Below, piece after piece: positions 7,553 through 16,042 of a stretch of 64,000 bases of DNA (its first letter is position 1; each line of letters begins with the position of its first letter). The notes under the pieces were generated by a model. The model was not told where the DNA came from. It worked only from the letters and a program-made list of their open reading frames with translations, and made no database searches. This DNA comes from Indolivaga alginatilytica. Its GTDB lineage: Bacteria; Bacteroidota; Bacteroidia; Bacteroidales; Dysgonomonadaceae. Location of the stretch: NCBI RefSeq assembly GCF_003201355.1, contig NZ_QICL01000018.1, positions 1 to 64,000 of the forward strand, read 5' to 3'. The position numbers were made by a program, and so were the translations under genes.

Positions 7553-7747
7553 ATGGAAAAGAAAGAATTATACCCTAAGCAGGACAACCCTGTATTTTCT
7601 TTTAAAGAAATCGCAGAACAAATTGGTGTTACAGAGGAAGAGGTTATTGAATTAGCGAAAAGAGAGGGCCTCATTGACGAGCATGGAATGCCTACTCAGA
7701 AAGCCATTGATGAGGGTTTGTTAACCATAGAATATGAAAGGTTATAA
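7553..7747 (+). CDS. Small phage protein with a helix-turn-helix-like segment
   Basis: From the ATG at 7553 this encodes 64 residues, starting MEKKELYPKQDNPVFSF; another in-frame ATG lies two codons upstream. The central part, FKEIAEQIGVTEEEVIELAK, looks like a winged or simple helix-turn-helix, and the end is acidic. It lies 15 bp downstream of the KilA-N gene on the same strand and ends just before a strong terminator, so it is probably co-transcribed with it. Small partners of this kind accompany KilA-N/Bro antirepressors in Bacteroidetes phages; its own role is unknown. Confidence 0.65.
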   Translation: MEKKELYPKQDNPVFSFKEIAEQIGVTEEEVIELAKREGLIDEHGMPTQKAIDEGLLTIEYERL

Positions 7748-7761
7748 CTAAAATAGCATAG

Positions 7762-7789
7762 AAAAAGCCCTTCATTATGAAGGGCTTTT
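7762..7789. terminator. Strong bidirectional terminator
   Basis: AAAAGCCCTTCA and TGAAGGGCTTTT form a 12-bp perfect stem with a 3-base loop. It separates the convergent KilA-N operon and the lipoprotein gene ending at 7822. Confidence 0.85.
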
Positions 7790-7821
7790 CATTCAATAAA
7801 GATATCATTACTATACAATCG

Positions 7822-8787
7822 TTATTTCTTTTTTCGTATAACATTATATACAAGATCAATAGCAACAGGTGTATCAGCTTTTGAATGATCTGTTGTTGTT
7901 CCACTAAATTGATTATAAGAGGGCTTCATGCTATAGAGCATTCTTCCATATCCATTCCAATTAGCTCCAGCTCCAACACATGTAGGTACCCATTCTGCTT
8001 CAATATCAACTGTAGTTGTAAAAGCTCCGGACGAAGCTGTTGACCACGCAAATTTTCTGGTACTAAAAGTTTCTAATTCGCCAAAGCCAGGTATATCTTT
8101 TTTGATACCAATCACATATGCTTTTAAATCAGCAGTAGATTGTTCTATATGATCTTTAGCTTGTGCACGCCAACTATTAAGCATGACTGCTCCACTGACT
8201 ACATAATAATCCTGACTTGATTTGGTTAATAAAACACCAGGTCCTGATTTTTGAATAATTTCGGCGCCTCCTCCAACAATCATATAGCCTGGAAGCATAT
8301 TGACATTAGTATTGGTTATTTTCCCTGCAACCCCTATTGTTGTTGCTGTTTGAACTGTCATATAGCTTTTAAGTGTATTCTTTGTAATACCCTTTAATTT
8401 TATACCGATAGCATACACTGTTAGTGTATGAAGTTGCTTTTCTAAATGATCTTTGGAGGTTGCATTCCATTTAGTCAGCGACATATCAGGGAAAGATCCA
8501 GTTAATAAAGCTCCAGCTTTCGCACTATTTGATATCGAAGCACCTCCACCTACTACCACATAATCTGATGGAACTTCAACTGAAACAGAGTTATGATATC
8601 CAGTTATAGCTTTTGAGGTGATAATAACTTCTATATCTCCAGACCAATCTGTATATATCGCCATAGTCCTTAATGATGAATTATCAGGTGTATTAAGATC
8701 AGAAGCTAAGCCATCATCTTTAGAACAAGAGAACTGAAAAGCTAGAAATAAAAATAAAGATGGGAATAAAAACGTCCATTTTTTCAT
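7822..8787 (-). CDS. Lipoprotein with three internal repeats
   Basis: A 321-residue protein with a signal peptide and lipobox (MKKWTFLFPSLFLFLAFQFSC; Cys21, then SKDDG). The mature part has three copies of one unit. Each has a 'VVGGGA' or 'VGAGA' turn ('VVVGGGASI', 'MIVGGGAEI', 'TCVGAGANW'), a short 'LLTGSFP / LLTKSSQ / LYSMKPS' strand, a 'WNATSKDH / WRAQAKDH / GTTTDHSK' segment, and a closing strand such as 'LTVYAIGIK', 'LKAYVIGIK' or 'AIDLVYNVI'. A beta-prism or trefoil-like surface domain is plausible. I do not recognise the family. The gene sits between the tape-measure gene and the inverted block, so it is likely cargo. Confidence 0.8.
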   Translation of the reverse strand: MKKWTFLFPSLFLFLAFQFSCSKDDGLASDLNTPDNSSLRTMAIYTDWSGDIEVIITSKAITGYHNSVSVEVPSDYVVVGGGASISNSAKAGALLTGSFPDMSLTKWNATSKDHLEKQLHTLTVYAIGIKLKGITKNTLKSYMTVQTATTIGVAGKITNTNVNMLPGYMIVGGGAEIIQKSGPGVLLTKSSQDYYVVSGAVMLNSWRAQAKDHIEQSTADLKAYVIGIKKDIPGFGELETFSTRKFAWSTASSGAFTTTVDIEAEWVPTCVGAGANWNGYGRMLYSMKPSYNQFSGTTTDHSKADTPVAIDLVYNVIRKKK

Positions 8788-8886
8788 TGTATAAATTATT
8801 AGTGTTAAATTGAGTACAATATATTAACTATTGCATTATAACGTTATAATTTAAAACTCATTTAATTCTAAATAGTGTGCACATTT

Positions 8887-11538
8887 TTACAAACTATCTA
8901 ATTTCCTGCTCATACCTTTAATCTCAGAATTTATCTCATACAACTCATTCGTATTTTTCTTGATGTCCTGAATATTATACATTATATCAAGTCCGATGTT
9001 TCTCAATTCTTGAAAATTGGCAGAGAAACTTCTCAGTATACTGTTACTATCGGTATGTATACCAATTAAGGTTAATATATATCCTTCGATATTTAATACA
9101 CTCATTTGAGTGGAACGCTGTAACCCCTCAATGGCTGTACCTGTATCCTGACTCATGGTTTCATAACCGCCTTTGGATGCTTGCTGAGAGGTTTTGTCTT
9201 GCTGATCTTTTATGTCTATACCCGTTACAGATTCAAGGGATTTATTCACACCATCGAGGAACATCTGTAATCCGGGTAATGCTGTTTCATACCTATTTTG
9301 AAGGTCTTTGGTTTGCTTTGTAATACCATCCATTAATTCCTGTTCAGTTATCTTCCCTGCTGAATAATCCTCATAGAGTTTAGCAACGGTATCTTTATAA
9401 TCACCCACAACATCATTAAGGACGATTGTTTTCAGCATGTCGGTAACTATATCCCTGAATGTAGCGGATGCGTAATCTTTAAAGCTATCCAGTGCATCCT
9501 TGCCCGAATCGAGCCAATCCCAGAGAGAATCAACCATATTGTCAACCAGAGGCTCATACATGCTACTCACATACTCATGAAGTTGTTCAATGTACTCGTC
9601 ATACTGCTTTTTGTATTCCGCCATAGCCTCGAGTGTAGCTTTGGTTTGGCCCACCAGTTTATCGCCATACTTAGACATGACGACCTCATATGCTTCCTCG
9701 TTTATCCATCCATCTGCATCAAAGAGATCAAAACCCAGATTATTTTTAACCCATGTACGCAGGTCTTCCGTTTTCTGTGATTTACCTCCAATCCCTGATC
9801 CAAATAGCCCGCTGCTTTTTTTCCTTGTCTCGATCTTTAAGTTTTCAATGGCAGCACTAGTCCCTTTTTCATAATTACCATCTAATAATCCCGTTCCTAA
9901 TAGCTTATCTAGTTGACCTATTTTGCTAACCTGTAATGCTGTTTTTGCCCAACTCGTTGCCCATCCGCCTCCGCTTTCGTTTTGGTAAGTAGCTTGTGCC
10001 TGTTTATTTATCTCATCTTTAGATTTGACTATTTCCTGTTGCAATTCTTTAGCTTGCTTTAGGCTTTGCAAACTATCTTGTCCAAACCACGATTTTTCTG
10101 CTTGCTTTGCCTTTAAAACAGCTACTTCATAATCTCTCACAGCTTGTTCGAGATCATTTATCTGCTGAATTTTCGCAGCATATTTTTCATATTTTTCGTG
10201 GGCATCCGGCAATAATGAATCAAGCTCTTTCATCAGCATGATAGCTGCTGATATAATAGCGAGTATGACAGATGCCTTTTCTATCGCAGATATGGCATGA
10301 GCTCCTGTTTGTGCAACCTTGGATATCCCTTCCATCGAAGTAGTCATAAAAGAGGTTACGTTACCCATCAGGCTAATTATATGCCCCGATGTCCCTCCCA
10401 TATTGCTGCCTAAGTCTGTAAGAGCTTTAGATAATTCATTTACCTGATCAAATATTTTCTTTTGAGATTTTATAACATCAGTGTTCTTCTTGGTATATTT
10501 ATCTTTTGCTTCATTGACCTTTAGTACGGCTTCCTCTTCGGTGATATAAGTTGTCACCAGTTTACCGTTTTCAACAATCAGCTTACTTACTTTGCCGCCT
10601 TCTTGTATTATTCTAAGTTGCTTTTCGGCATTAGCTAGTTCTATTGCCGCTTTTGATAATTCTTTTCTCGAATCGCTTAATGCTTTATATGGATTTCTGT
10701 CTACCAATTCATCGATGATAGATTGAATAGTACTTGTATATTCTCGCAGCTGATCTGGGGAAAGAACAGAAGCTGCAGTCTGTTTTGCTTCGTCTAGTTG
10801 AGATAATAAAGAATTTAATGTTTCCGTAGATGTGTTCTTTAAATCTTCAAAAGCCCTTACATATTCGGGCGACTCTTTAAGTCTTGCAAAATCAAAGGAC
10901 ATAAGAGCTTTACCTTTATCGGAGGTTGCTTTAGCTAAACTACGGGCAATTACTTCTTTTTCGGCATCGGTCTGAGCATTTAGTCTCTGAGCGTTCAGAA
11001 AGTCTATATCCTTATTAAACTCTTTCTCGATCTCTAATCTTTGTTTTGCATAATCCTGATATTTATCAGTAAGATTTTTTAATAGATCAGCAATACCTTT
11101 ATCGTACGCTTTTCTCGCGATTACAAAACTGTCAGTTATCTCTTTTTCTGCATTAGGATTGATTTTGTATAAATCTTCTATTGTTTTAGTAGTAGGAGAG
11201 AATGGAGTACTTGAACCATTCGGATTTTCGATATCCCATTTATCCCGTTCTGCTTTTTGCTGTTTCTCCAGTAATTCCTGAGCATACTTATTTATAGCCA
11301 ATATCTCCTTATCTAAATTCAGACTAAGCTGCTTTTGAGATTTATCGAATCCGTCTTGTTCTAGATCAAGTTGTTTTTGTTGATTCTCTAACTGCTTATT
11401 GTATGACTCTTGATCCGCTTTCTCTCTTTCGTTGTAATATTTTAATCTTTCATCTAAATCCTTTTGCGATGCTTTACGTGCTTTCTCGGCTGATGTTTCA
11501 GCTTTATTGGCTTCTGCATCGATGTTTTTAGTGTTGAT
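8887..11538 (-). pseudogene. Phage tail tape-measure protein, 5'-truncated
   Basis: The frame is open from 11538 to a stop at 8887 (883 codons) but has no ATG near its beginning; the first convenient start is a TTG at 11301. Residues encoded by 11301-11538 are clearly coding: a charged coiled coil (for example LDERLKYYNEREKADQ). They are directly preceded by an in-frame TGA that lies inside the upstream sigma-like gene. The protein has long N-terminal coiled coils, a hydrophobic segment ('ASVILAIISAAIMLMKEL') and more coils at the end, as in tape-measure proteins that set tail length. The gene therefore looks cut and joined to the sigma-like gene by a deletion. Confidence 0.75.
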
Positions 11539-12200
11539 TCAGCTTCCGGAACATATTTATCGTTCTGCTTAATTACAATTTGAGTCGCATCTGAAGTATA
11601 CCTGTTTTTATGAGGCAAAGAAATGTCCGTAAATTCTTTTTTAAGAGCATTTTTTATTTCTGAAATTTTCTTCTGTATGATATATTCTTTTATGCCTGCT
11701 TTAACTGATAATTCAGGATATGTAACACCATCTATCATATTACCAATGAAGAGATCATAATCCCCGGGATAATTTGTCTTAACAAAATCCTTTATTGCTT
11801 GTATTGTTTCTTCTTGCTTTTTCATAATTTCAATATTTTCTTCTGATTCGTCAACTATGTTAAATTGAATAAATTCACAATCGGCATATCGATTCTCTTT
11901 TATCGCTAATTGAATTGCGTTTGTGTAATATGATCTATGGAAATAGAAGGCATAATCTTTGATTTCAAGACCGCCATAAACTATTTTAGTCGCAATACGG
12001 ATATATGTCTCGTGAAATATCTCTTCATCAAATCCCCCCCCTTGAGAAGTTATTTTCTTTTTAAGGAATAAATAATTATCGCTAAACCATTTATTAAAGG
12101 CATCTACCTTTAATTGATTTTCCGGTGTAATGACTTCATTTCCTTTGATTTTGAGGTATTTCTTGCCTAGATTACCACCTCCTGTATTCCCTAGTTTCAT
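11454..12200 (-). CDS. Phage sigma-factor-like protein with a hybrid C-terminus
   Basis: A 248-residue protein. 'FDEEIFHETYIRIATKI' with the following aromatic helix resembles sigma-70 region 2, and 'DGVTYPELSVKAGIKEYII' with 'KKISEIKNALKKE' resembles region 4, as in small ECF-like factors. About the last 28 residues (from STLKTS to the basic end HVKHRKRI) are read from DNA that encodes the coiled coil of the tape-measure gene in another frame, so the natural C-terminus has been replaced. A run of eight G on the coding strand (12034-12041) lies early in the gene. It starts 3 bp after the stop of the clamp gene. It might recognise the TTATATATTA boxes; this is inference. Confidence 0.6.
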   Translation of the reverse strand: MKLGNTGGGNLGKKYLKIKGNEVITPENQLKVDAFNKWFSDNYLFLKKKITSQGGGFDEEIFHETYIRIATKIVYGGLEIKDYAFYFHRSYYTNAIQLAIKENRYADCEFIQFNIVDESEENIEIMKKQEETIQAIKDFVKTNYPGDYDLFIGNMIDGVTYPELSVKAGIKEYIIQKKISEIKNALKKEFTDISLPHKNRYTSDATQIVIKQNDKYVPEAESTLKTSMQKPIKLKHQPRKHVKHRKRI

Positions 12201-12203
12201 TTC

Positions 12204-13325
12204 TTAATCATTTAGCATCATCGGCATTAGCAAATACGTAAGCTTATCAGTTGACTTATCATCAACAGGAGTAATGAGAGTGGCCTTACTCTGATCTGAG
12301 AATGACATCTGTAAGTCAGAGGATGGAATAGCAGATATAAGTTCGGTAAGAAAATGCCCTTTAAAACCGATAGCCATAGAATCGTTGTTGTACTCACAAG
12401 TAACCGTTTCATTGGCTGCTGTTGAGAAATCAATATCCTGTGCGGAAAGTTCGATTCTATCATTCGATAATTCGAACTTAACCAAGTTACTTGACTGGTT
12501 AGAGAATACCATCACACGGCTTAAAGCACTTTTTAGAGCAGATGTTCCGATAGTTAGAATTTTATCATTGTTTTGCGGTATGACAGAGCGGTAATTCGGA
12601 TAGTTGCCCTCGATTAGCCGTGCGACAATAATATATGTTCCAAATGCGAATCGTACATTATTTGAGCCGATCAATAAATCAATCGTTTCTTCTTTGTGTG
12701 AAATTACTTTCCTCAGAATAGAGGCTATTTTTGAAGGAAGGATAAAAGAGTGGCTTCGGGTAAACGGAAATTCGTATGTTGCTAAGGCTAGTTTATGACC
12801 ATCGGAAGCTACATAATTGATCGTATTGTCTACCAATTCAATATAAATACCATTCATAACCGGGCGAAGATCATCATCAGCTACGCAAAACGATGTCTTA
12901 TTTATACCGTCGAGAAAGGTGACTACTGGTATCGACAGACTTGTAGCATCAGGTATATTATTTTCGACAGGAAACTCTTCGGATGATTTGCCCATCAACT
13001 CAAATTTACCCCCGTTGTACTTAATAGTAGTATTCAGGTTTTCATTAATTAGAAACTCAATAGGTTGCTCCGGAAGACTACTCAAAGCGTCAAGTAATAT
13101 TTTTGCTTCGAAGCATATACTTATTTCGTCCTCTGTTGTTACGTTGTCAATTGTTGTATTGATTCGCCCCGAATGATCGGCTGCTGAAATGTGGAGTACT
13201 CTGTTTTCTACTTTGAATAGAAAACAAGACATAATCGGTAATGCTGGTTTCGGTGTAATAATTTTACTAACCGATATTAACCGGCTTGATAATTCAGATT
13301 TAGAAATATTTATAGTGGTTGTCAT
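12204..13325 (-). CDS. dnaN: Phage-encoded DNA polymerase III beta subunit (sliding clamp)
   Basis: A 373-residue protein of normal clamp length. The three-domain pattern is recognisable: MTTTINISKSELSSRLISV, then 'KPALPIMSCFLFKVENRVLHISAADHSGRI', 'DDDLRPVMNGIYIE', 'YVASDGHKLALA', 'EGNYPNYRSVIP' and a C-terminal 'YLLMPMMLND'. The hydrophobic protein-binding cleft residues and the 'M-P-M' end resemble bacterial clamps. It is a ring that tethers polymerase to DNA. Its place between a homing endonuclease and a sigma-like gene, and next to tail genes, indicates a phage copy rather than the chromosomal dnaN. A phage clamp would recruit host or phage polymerase for phage replication. Confidence 0.9.
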   Translation of the reverse strand: MTTTINISKSELSSRLISVSKIITPKPALPIMSCFLFKVENRVLHISAADHSGRINTTIDNVTTEDEISICFEAKILLDALSSLPEQPIEFLINENLNTTIKYNGGKFELMGKSSEEFPVENNIPDATSLSIPVVTFLDGINKTSFCVADDDLRPVMNGIYIELVDNTINYVASDGHKLALATYEFPFTRSHSFILPSKIASILRKVISHKEETIDLLIGSNNVRFAFGTYIIVARLIEGNYPNYRSVIPQNNDKILTIGTSALKSALSRVMVFSNQSSNLVKFELSNDRIELSAQDIDFSTAANETVTCEYNNDSMAIGFKGHFLTELISAIPSSDLQMSFSDQSKATLITPVDDKSTDKLTYLLMPMMLND

Positions 13326-13336
13326 AATTTAGATTG

Positions 13337-13843
13337 TTAAAATGTTTTTACGATATTTCCTATTTGTCTTTGACTGACTCCATATTCAGCAGATAATTCT
13401 CTGTATCGATAATTACCCGTTGAATATTTTTTACAGATTTCTTTACGTTCTGTATCAGATAGCTTTGATGCATTATGCTTTTCTCCATATTTTCCATAAT
13501 GTCCATGGAGTTCTCCTTTAGCTTGACGGTCTTTAGAATCTCTGTCAGCCATATTTTCTTGGTGGGTAGCCCAACGCAAGTTTGATACATGATTATTCTT
13601 TGGGTTGTCATCTAAGTGCATGACACAAGGAAGGTTGTTCGGATTAGAAAGGTATGCTTTTGCAACAATCCGATGAATTGATTCCATTTTTGGCTTTAGG
13701 TCTGCATATAAGCAAACTCGTAGATATCCGCGTGGATGTTTCTGTGGTTTTAGATATTTCCCAGTATTCAGATTGAAAACTTTTCCGTCTAATGTGACGT
13801 AATAATTATCAAAGCCGGGAATGTTACTTTTTATTGTAGTCAT
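13337..13843 (-). CDS. NUMOD4/HNH homing endonuclease
   Basis: A 168-residue protein. The N-terminus (IPGFDNYYVTLDGKVFN) is a NUMOD4 motif, followed by 'GYLRVCLY' and 'HRIVAKAYLSNPNNLPCV', and then the HNH core 'MHLDDNPKNNHVSNLRWAT' at about residues 75-95 with its His and Asn residues. The C-terminal part ('RELSAEYGVSQRQIGNIV') is a helix-turn-helix that reads DNA. Such free-standing enzymes cut phage DNA and spread by homing. It stops 11 bp before the clamp gene, and is the first gene of the minus-strand phage operon. Confidence 0.9.
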   Translation of the reverse strand: MTTIKSNIPGFDNYYVTLDGKVFNLNTGKYLKPQKHPRGYLRVCLYADLKPKMESIHRIVAKAYLSNPNNLPCVMHLDDNPKNNHVSNLRWATHQENMADRDSKDRQAKGELHGHYGKYGEKHNASKLSDTERKEICKKYSTGNYRYRELSAEYGVSQRQIGNIVKTF

Positions 13844-13972
13844 AATGCCTAATTGTTATTAAGGCATCCATGCTAGAGATGGGGGATTTACTAAAAAATA
13901 TGAGGGGTATGTGTATAAACACAAAAAAGCCAAATCTCACATTTATGCGAAATTCGACTCAAATTCTCTCTG

Positions 13973-14005
13973 CAAAGATATATACATTTATTTTACATCT
14001 GCAAA
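13973..14005 (-). promoter_or_regulatory. Promoter of the minus-strand phage operon
   Basis: On the minus strand TTTG (14002-14005) and TATCTTTG (13973-13980) are 21 bp apart, matching the Bacteroidetes -33/-7 consensus. It reads into the HNH, clamp and sigma-like genes with a leader of roughly 120 bases. Confidence 0.7.
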
Positions 14006-14091
14006 TAAACCATACAAATTTTCAAATTTATTTTTTCACTAATGAATTTAAAGGTCTTTTTGTAAGTGATTCTGTAAGTACCTGAAAATAA

Positions 14092-14120
14092 AAGGCTGTA
14101 AATCGTTGATTTACAGCCTT
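14092..14120. terminator. Terminator between tRNA-Arg and the phage operon promoter
   Basis: AGGCTGTAAATC and GATTTACAGCCT form a perfect 12-bp stem with a 3-base loop, flanked by A and T tracts. It lies just 3' of tRNA-Arg. Confidence 0.85.
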
Positions 14121-14136
14121 TATCATTCTCATTTTG

Positions 14137-14211
14137 TGACCGCGCAAGGATTCAAACCTTGAACCTTCTGATCCGTAGTCAGATACTCTATTCAGTTGAG
14201 CTACGCAGCCA
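14137..14211 (-). tRNA. tRNA-Arg(ACG)
   Basis: Read on the minus strand it begins TGGCTGCGTAGCTCAACTG. It has a 7-bp acceptor stem with G-U pairs, a D arm, the anticodon arm TCTGA-CTACGGA-TCAGA (anticodon ACG), and a T arm with TTTGAATCC. CCA is not encoded. Its 3' end faces the phage-derived region, so it is a candidate attachment site. A TACTTTTG -7 box lies upstream at 14228-14235. Confidence 0.95.
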
Positions 14212-14227
14212 TTGCTTTAATGCGTTG

Positions 14228-14235
14228 CAAAAGTA
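14228..14235 (-). promoter_or_regulatory. -7 box of tRNA-Arg
   Basis: TACTTTTG on the minus strand fits TAnnTTTG and lies 17 bases before the tRNA. The matching upstream box is only CTTG (14256-14259). Confidence 0.5.
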
Positions 14236-14380
14236 AGGCTCTTTTTTAGATTATGCAAGTATTTAAACACTTTTTTGAATAAATTATTTCAATAAGATAT
14301 TATAAAACACTTAAGATTCTAAAGTAAAGAAACTTATGATTTATATAATATTTAAGTCTATTGAGATATAAAGTAAAAAA

Positions 14381-14405
14381 GAAAGGAGGACAAAATCCTC
14401 CTTTC
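14381..14405. terminator. Terminator after the inositol-phosphate synthase gene
   Basis: GAAAGGAGG and CCTCCTTTC form a 9-bp GC-rich stem with a 7-base loop, 25 bases after the stop at 14430. Confidence 0.8.
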
Positions 14406-14429
14406 CACAAATTATATAGTTATGCTATA

Positions 14430-15728
14430 TTAGTCGATAAAATCAACAGTTTCTTCACCAATCATTTTACGAAGTGTGTTTTTTAACTTCACATATTGAA
14501 TGAATAAATCGTGTTCTGCAATTTGATTCTTTTCGTGCATTGGGCTCTTGAAGTAAAATGATAACCAGCTTTGGATACCACTCATACCAGCACGTTGTGC
14601 AAGGTCAGAGAACAACACAAGGTCAAGACACAAAGGAGCAGCAAGAATAGAGTCACGGCAAAGGAAATCCACTTTCAATTGCATTGGGTAACCCAACCAT
14701 CCGAACAAGTCGATATTATCCCATCCTTCTTTATTGTCCTTACGAGGAGGATAATAATTGATACGTACTTTGTGGTATACATTACCATAAAGTTCCGGAT
14801 ACAATTCTGGTTGAAGGATATTATCGATAACTGATAATTTAGACTCTTCTTTTGTTTTGAATGATCCCGGATCGTCAAGAACTTCTCCGTCACGATTACC
14901 AAGAATATTTGTAGAGAACCATCCGCTAAGACCTAACATACGAGTCTTGAACATAGGAGAAAGAACAGTCTTCAACATAGTTTGACCGGTCTTGAAGTCT
15001 TTTCCACAGATAGGAACTTGTTTTTGTGCCGAGAATTCCCACATTGCAGGAATGTCAACAGTTAAGTTAGGAGCACCATTGATGTAACCTACACCTTCTG
15101 CAATAGCTGCATAAGCATATAAGTTAGAAGGAGCTATATCTGCATGATTTTCTTTTACTGCTTTTTCGAAAGAAGAAAGAGTTTTGTGGATTTCGCCAAG
15201 AGGAGTAAATACTTCTGTACTACCGCACCAGATCATAACTATTCTATCGCAGTTATTGTCTTTTTTGAAGTTGCGGATATCTTCTCTTACTTGTTCCATC
15301 AAGTCCCATTTAGTAGGAGCTTGTTTTACCCATGTACCATGAAGTCTTTTTACAAAATTTTGATCGAATACCGCTTTCATAGGCTTGATTGCCGAAAGCT
15401 CGTCTTTCACTTTGTTTAGATCTTCGTCAGTTAATACTTCAGCATGTTTAGCTGCTTTATAAACATCATCTTCGAAAAGATCCCATCCTCCGAAAACGAT
15501 ATCATTAAGATCAGCCAAAGGCACTGCATCTTTAATCTTCGGGAAACGGTTTTCTTCTCTTTTACCCAAACGCATTGTAGCTAATTGAGTGATTGAACCA
15601 ACAGGAACACCTAATCCCTTACGAGAAATTAATGTACCTGCGATAAATGTAGATGCCACTGCACCACCAACTCCAACAACAAGAACACCAAGTTTACCTT
15701 TGGCTTCTTTCACTTGTACTTTTTCCAT
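14430..15728 (-). CDS. ino1: Myo-inositol-1-phosphate synthase
   Basis: 432 residues from the ATG at 15728 (MEKVQVKEAKGKLGVLVVG); a longer frame upstream starts with unrelated residues and is not needed. It converts glucose-6-phosphate to inositol-1-phosphate with bound NAD. The NAD-binding glycine loop GVGGAVASTFIAG is at about residues 18-30. 'FGGWDLFEDDVYKAA' and 'SNLYAYAAIAEGVGYINGAPN' are family-typical, as are 'GKDFKTGQTMLKT' and 'SGWFSTNILGNRDG'. It is the last gene of a five-gene cluster with a hydrolase, CDP-alcohol transferase, ATP-grasp protein and nucleotidyltransferase, which suggests synthesis of an inositol-containing lipid or phosphodiester. A terminator follows. Confidence 0.95.
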   Translation of the reverse strand: MEKVQVKEAKGKLGVLVVGVGGAVASTFIAGTLISRKGLGVPVGSITQLATMRLGKREENRFPKIKDAVPLADLNDIVFGGWDLFEDDVYKAAKHAEVLTDEDLNKVKDELSAIKPMKAVFDQNFVKRLHGTWVKQAPTKWDLMEQVREDIRNFKKDNNCDRIVMIWCGSTEVFTPLGEIHKTLSSFEKAVKENHADIAPSNLYAYAAIAEGVGYINGAPNLTVDIPAMWEFSAQKQVPICGKDFKTGQTMLKTVLSPMFKTRMLGLSGWFSTNILGNRDGEVLDDPGSFKTKEESKLSVIDNILQPELYPELYGNVYHKVRINYYPPRKDNKEGWDNIDLFGWLGYPMQLKVDFLCRDSILAAPLCLDLVLFSDLAQRAGMSGIQSWLSFYFKSPMHEKNQIAEHDLFIQYVKLKNTLRKMIGEETVDFID

Positions 15729-16042
15729 TTTTTTAATTAAATTAAAATACACTGCAACCCGCAGTAATCCTTTAAACTGGCGACTCATATCATGGAGTAA
15801 TTTTTACTCAAATCCATAAATCGCATATAATAGAATAGTTTCAGAGAATGCCTCTTTCCATTTTATTCTCCCAACCCGGGCTTTTCAACTAAATAATTTT
15901 AGTCTCCATTATTAGAAATTGACATTACAGCTAACACTATAATACTACCAAAATATACAAGTAAGGTCTTTGACCTTTTCATTACTTCAACCAACACATC
16001 AGCCAAAGCCTGTTAATCAAAAAACATAACAGTTTTATATTC
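15729..16042. other. Gap between ino1 and the HAD gene
   Basis: No reading frame of interest. It holds one copy of the AAGGTC-NNN-GACCTT palindrome (15963-15977) and A/T-rich DNA with a TATATTTTGG-like sequence on the minus strand near 15950 that may be the ino1 promoter. Confidence 0.5.
15963..15977. repeat. Short palindromic repeat, copy 1
   Basis: AAGGTC-TTT-GACCTT, a perfect 6-bp dyad, in the gap between ino1 and the HAD gene. Confidence 0.75.

Noticed and set aside
9577-9874. Plus-strand frames inside the tape-measure gene
   Set aside because: They are antisense shadows of a coding coiled-coil gene with no independent support.
13870-14085. A 71-codon plus-strand frame between the phage operon and tRNA-Arg
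   Set aside because: It overlaps the minus-strand promoter, has no plausible ribosome-binding context and its translation looks random.
1-14100. Diversity-generating retroelement near the fibre and Tal genes
   Set aside because: No reverse transcriptase gene and no template/variable repeat pair with A-specific changes were found.
15729-15788. A longer start for the inositol-phosphate synthase at 15788
   Set aside because: The extra 20 residues are unlike the family and the ATG at 15728 gives the expected N-terminus.
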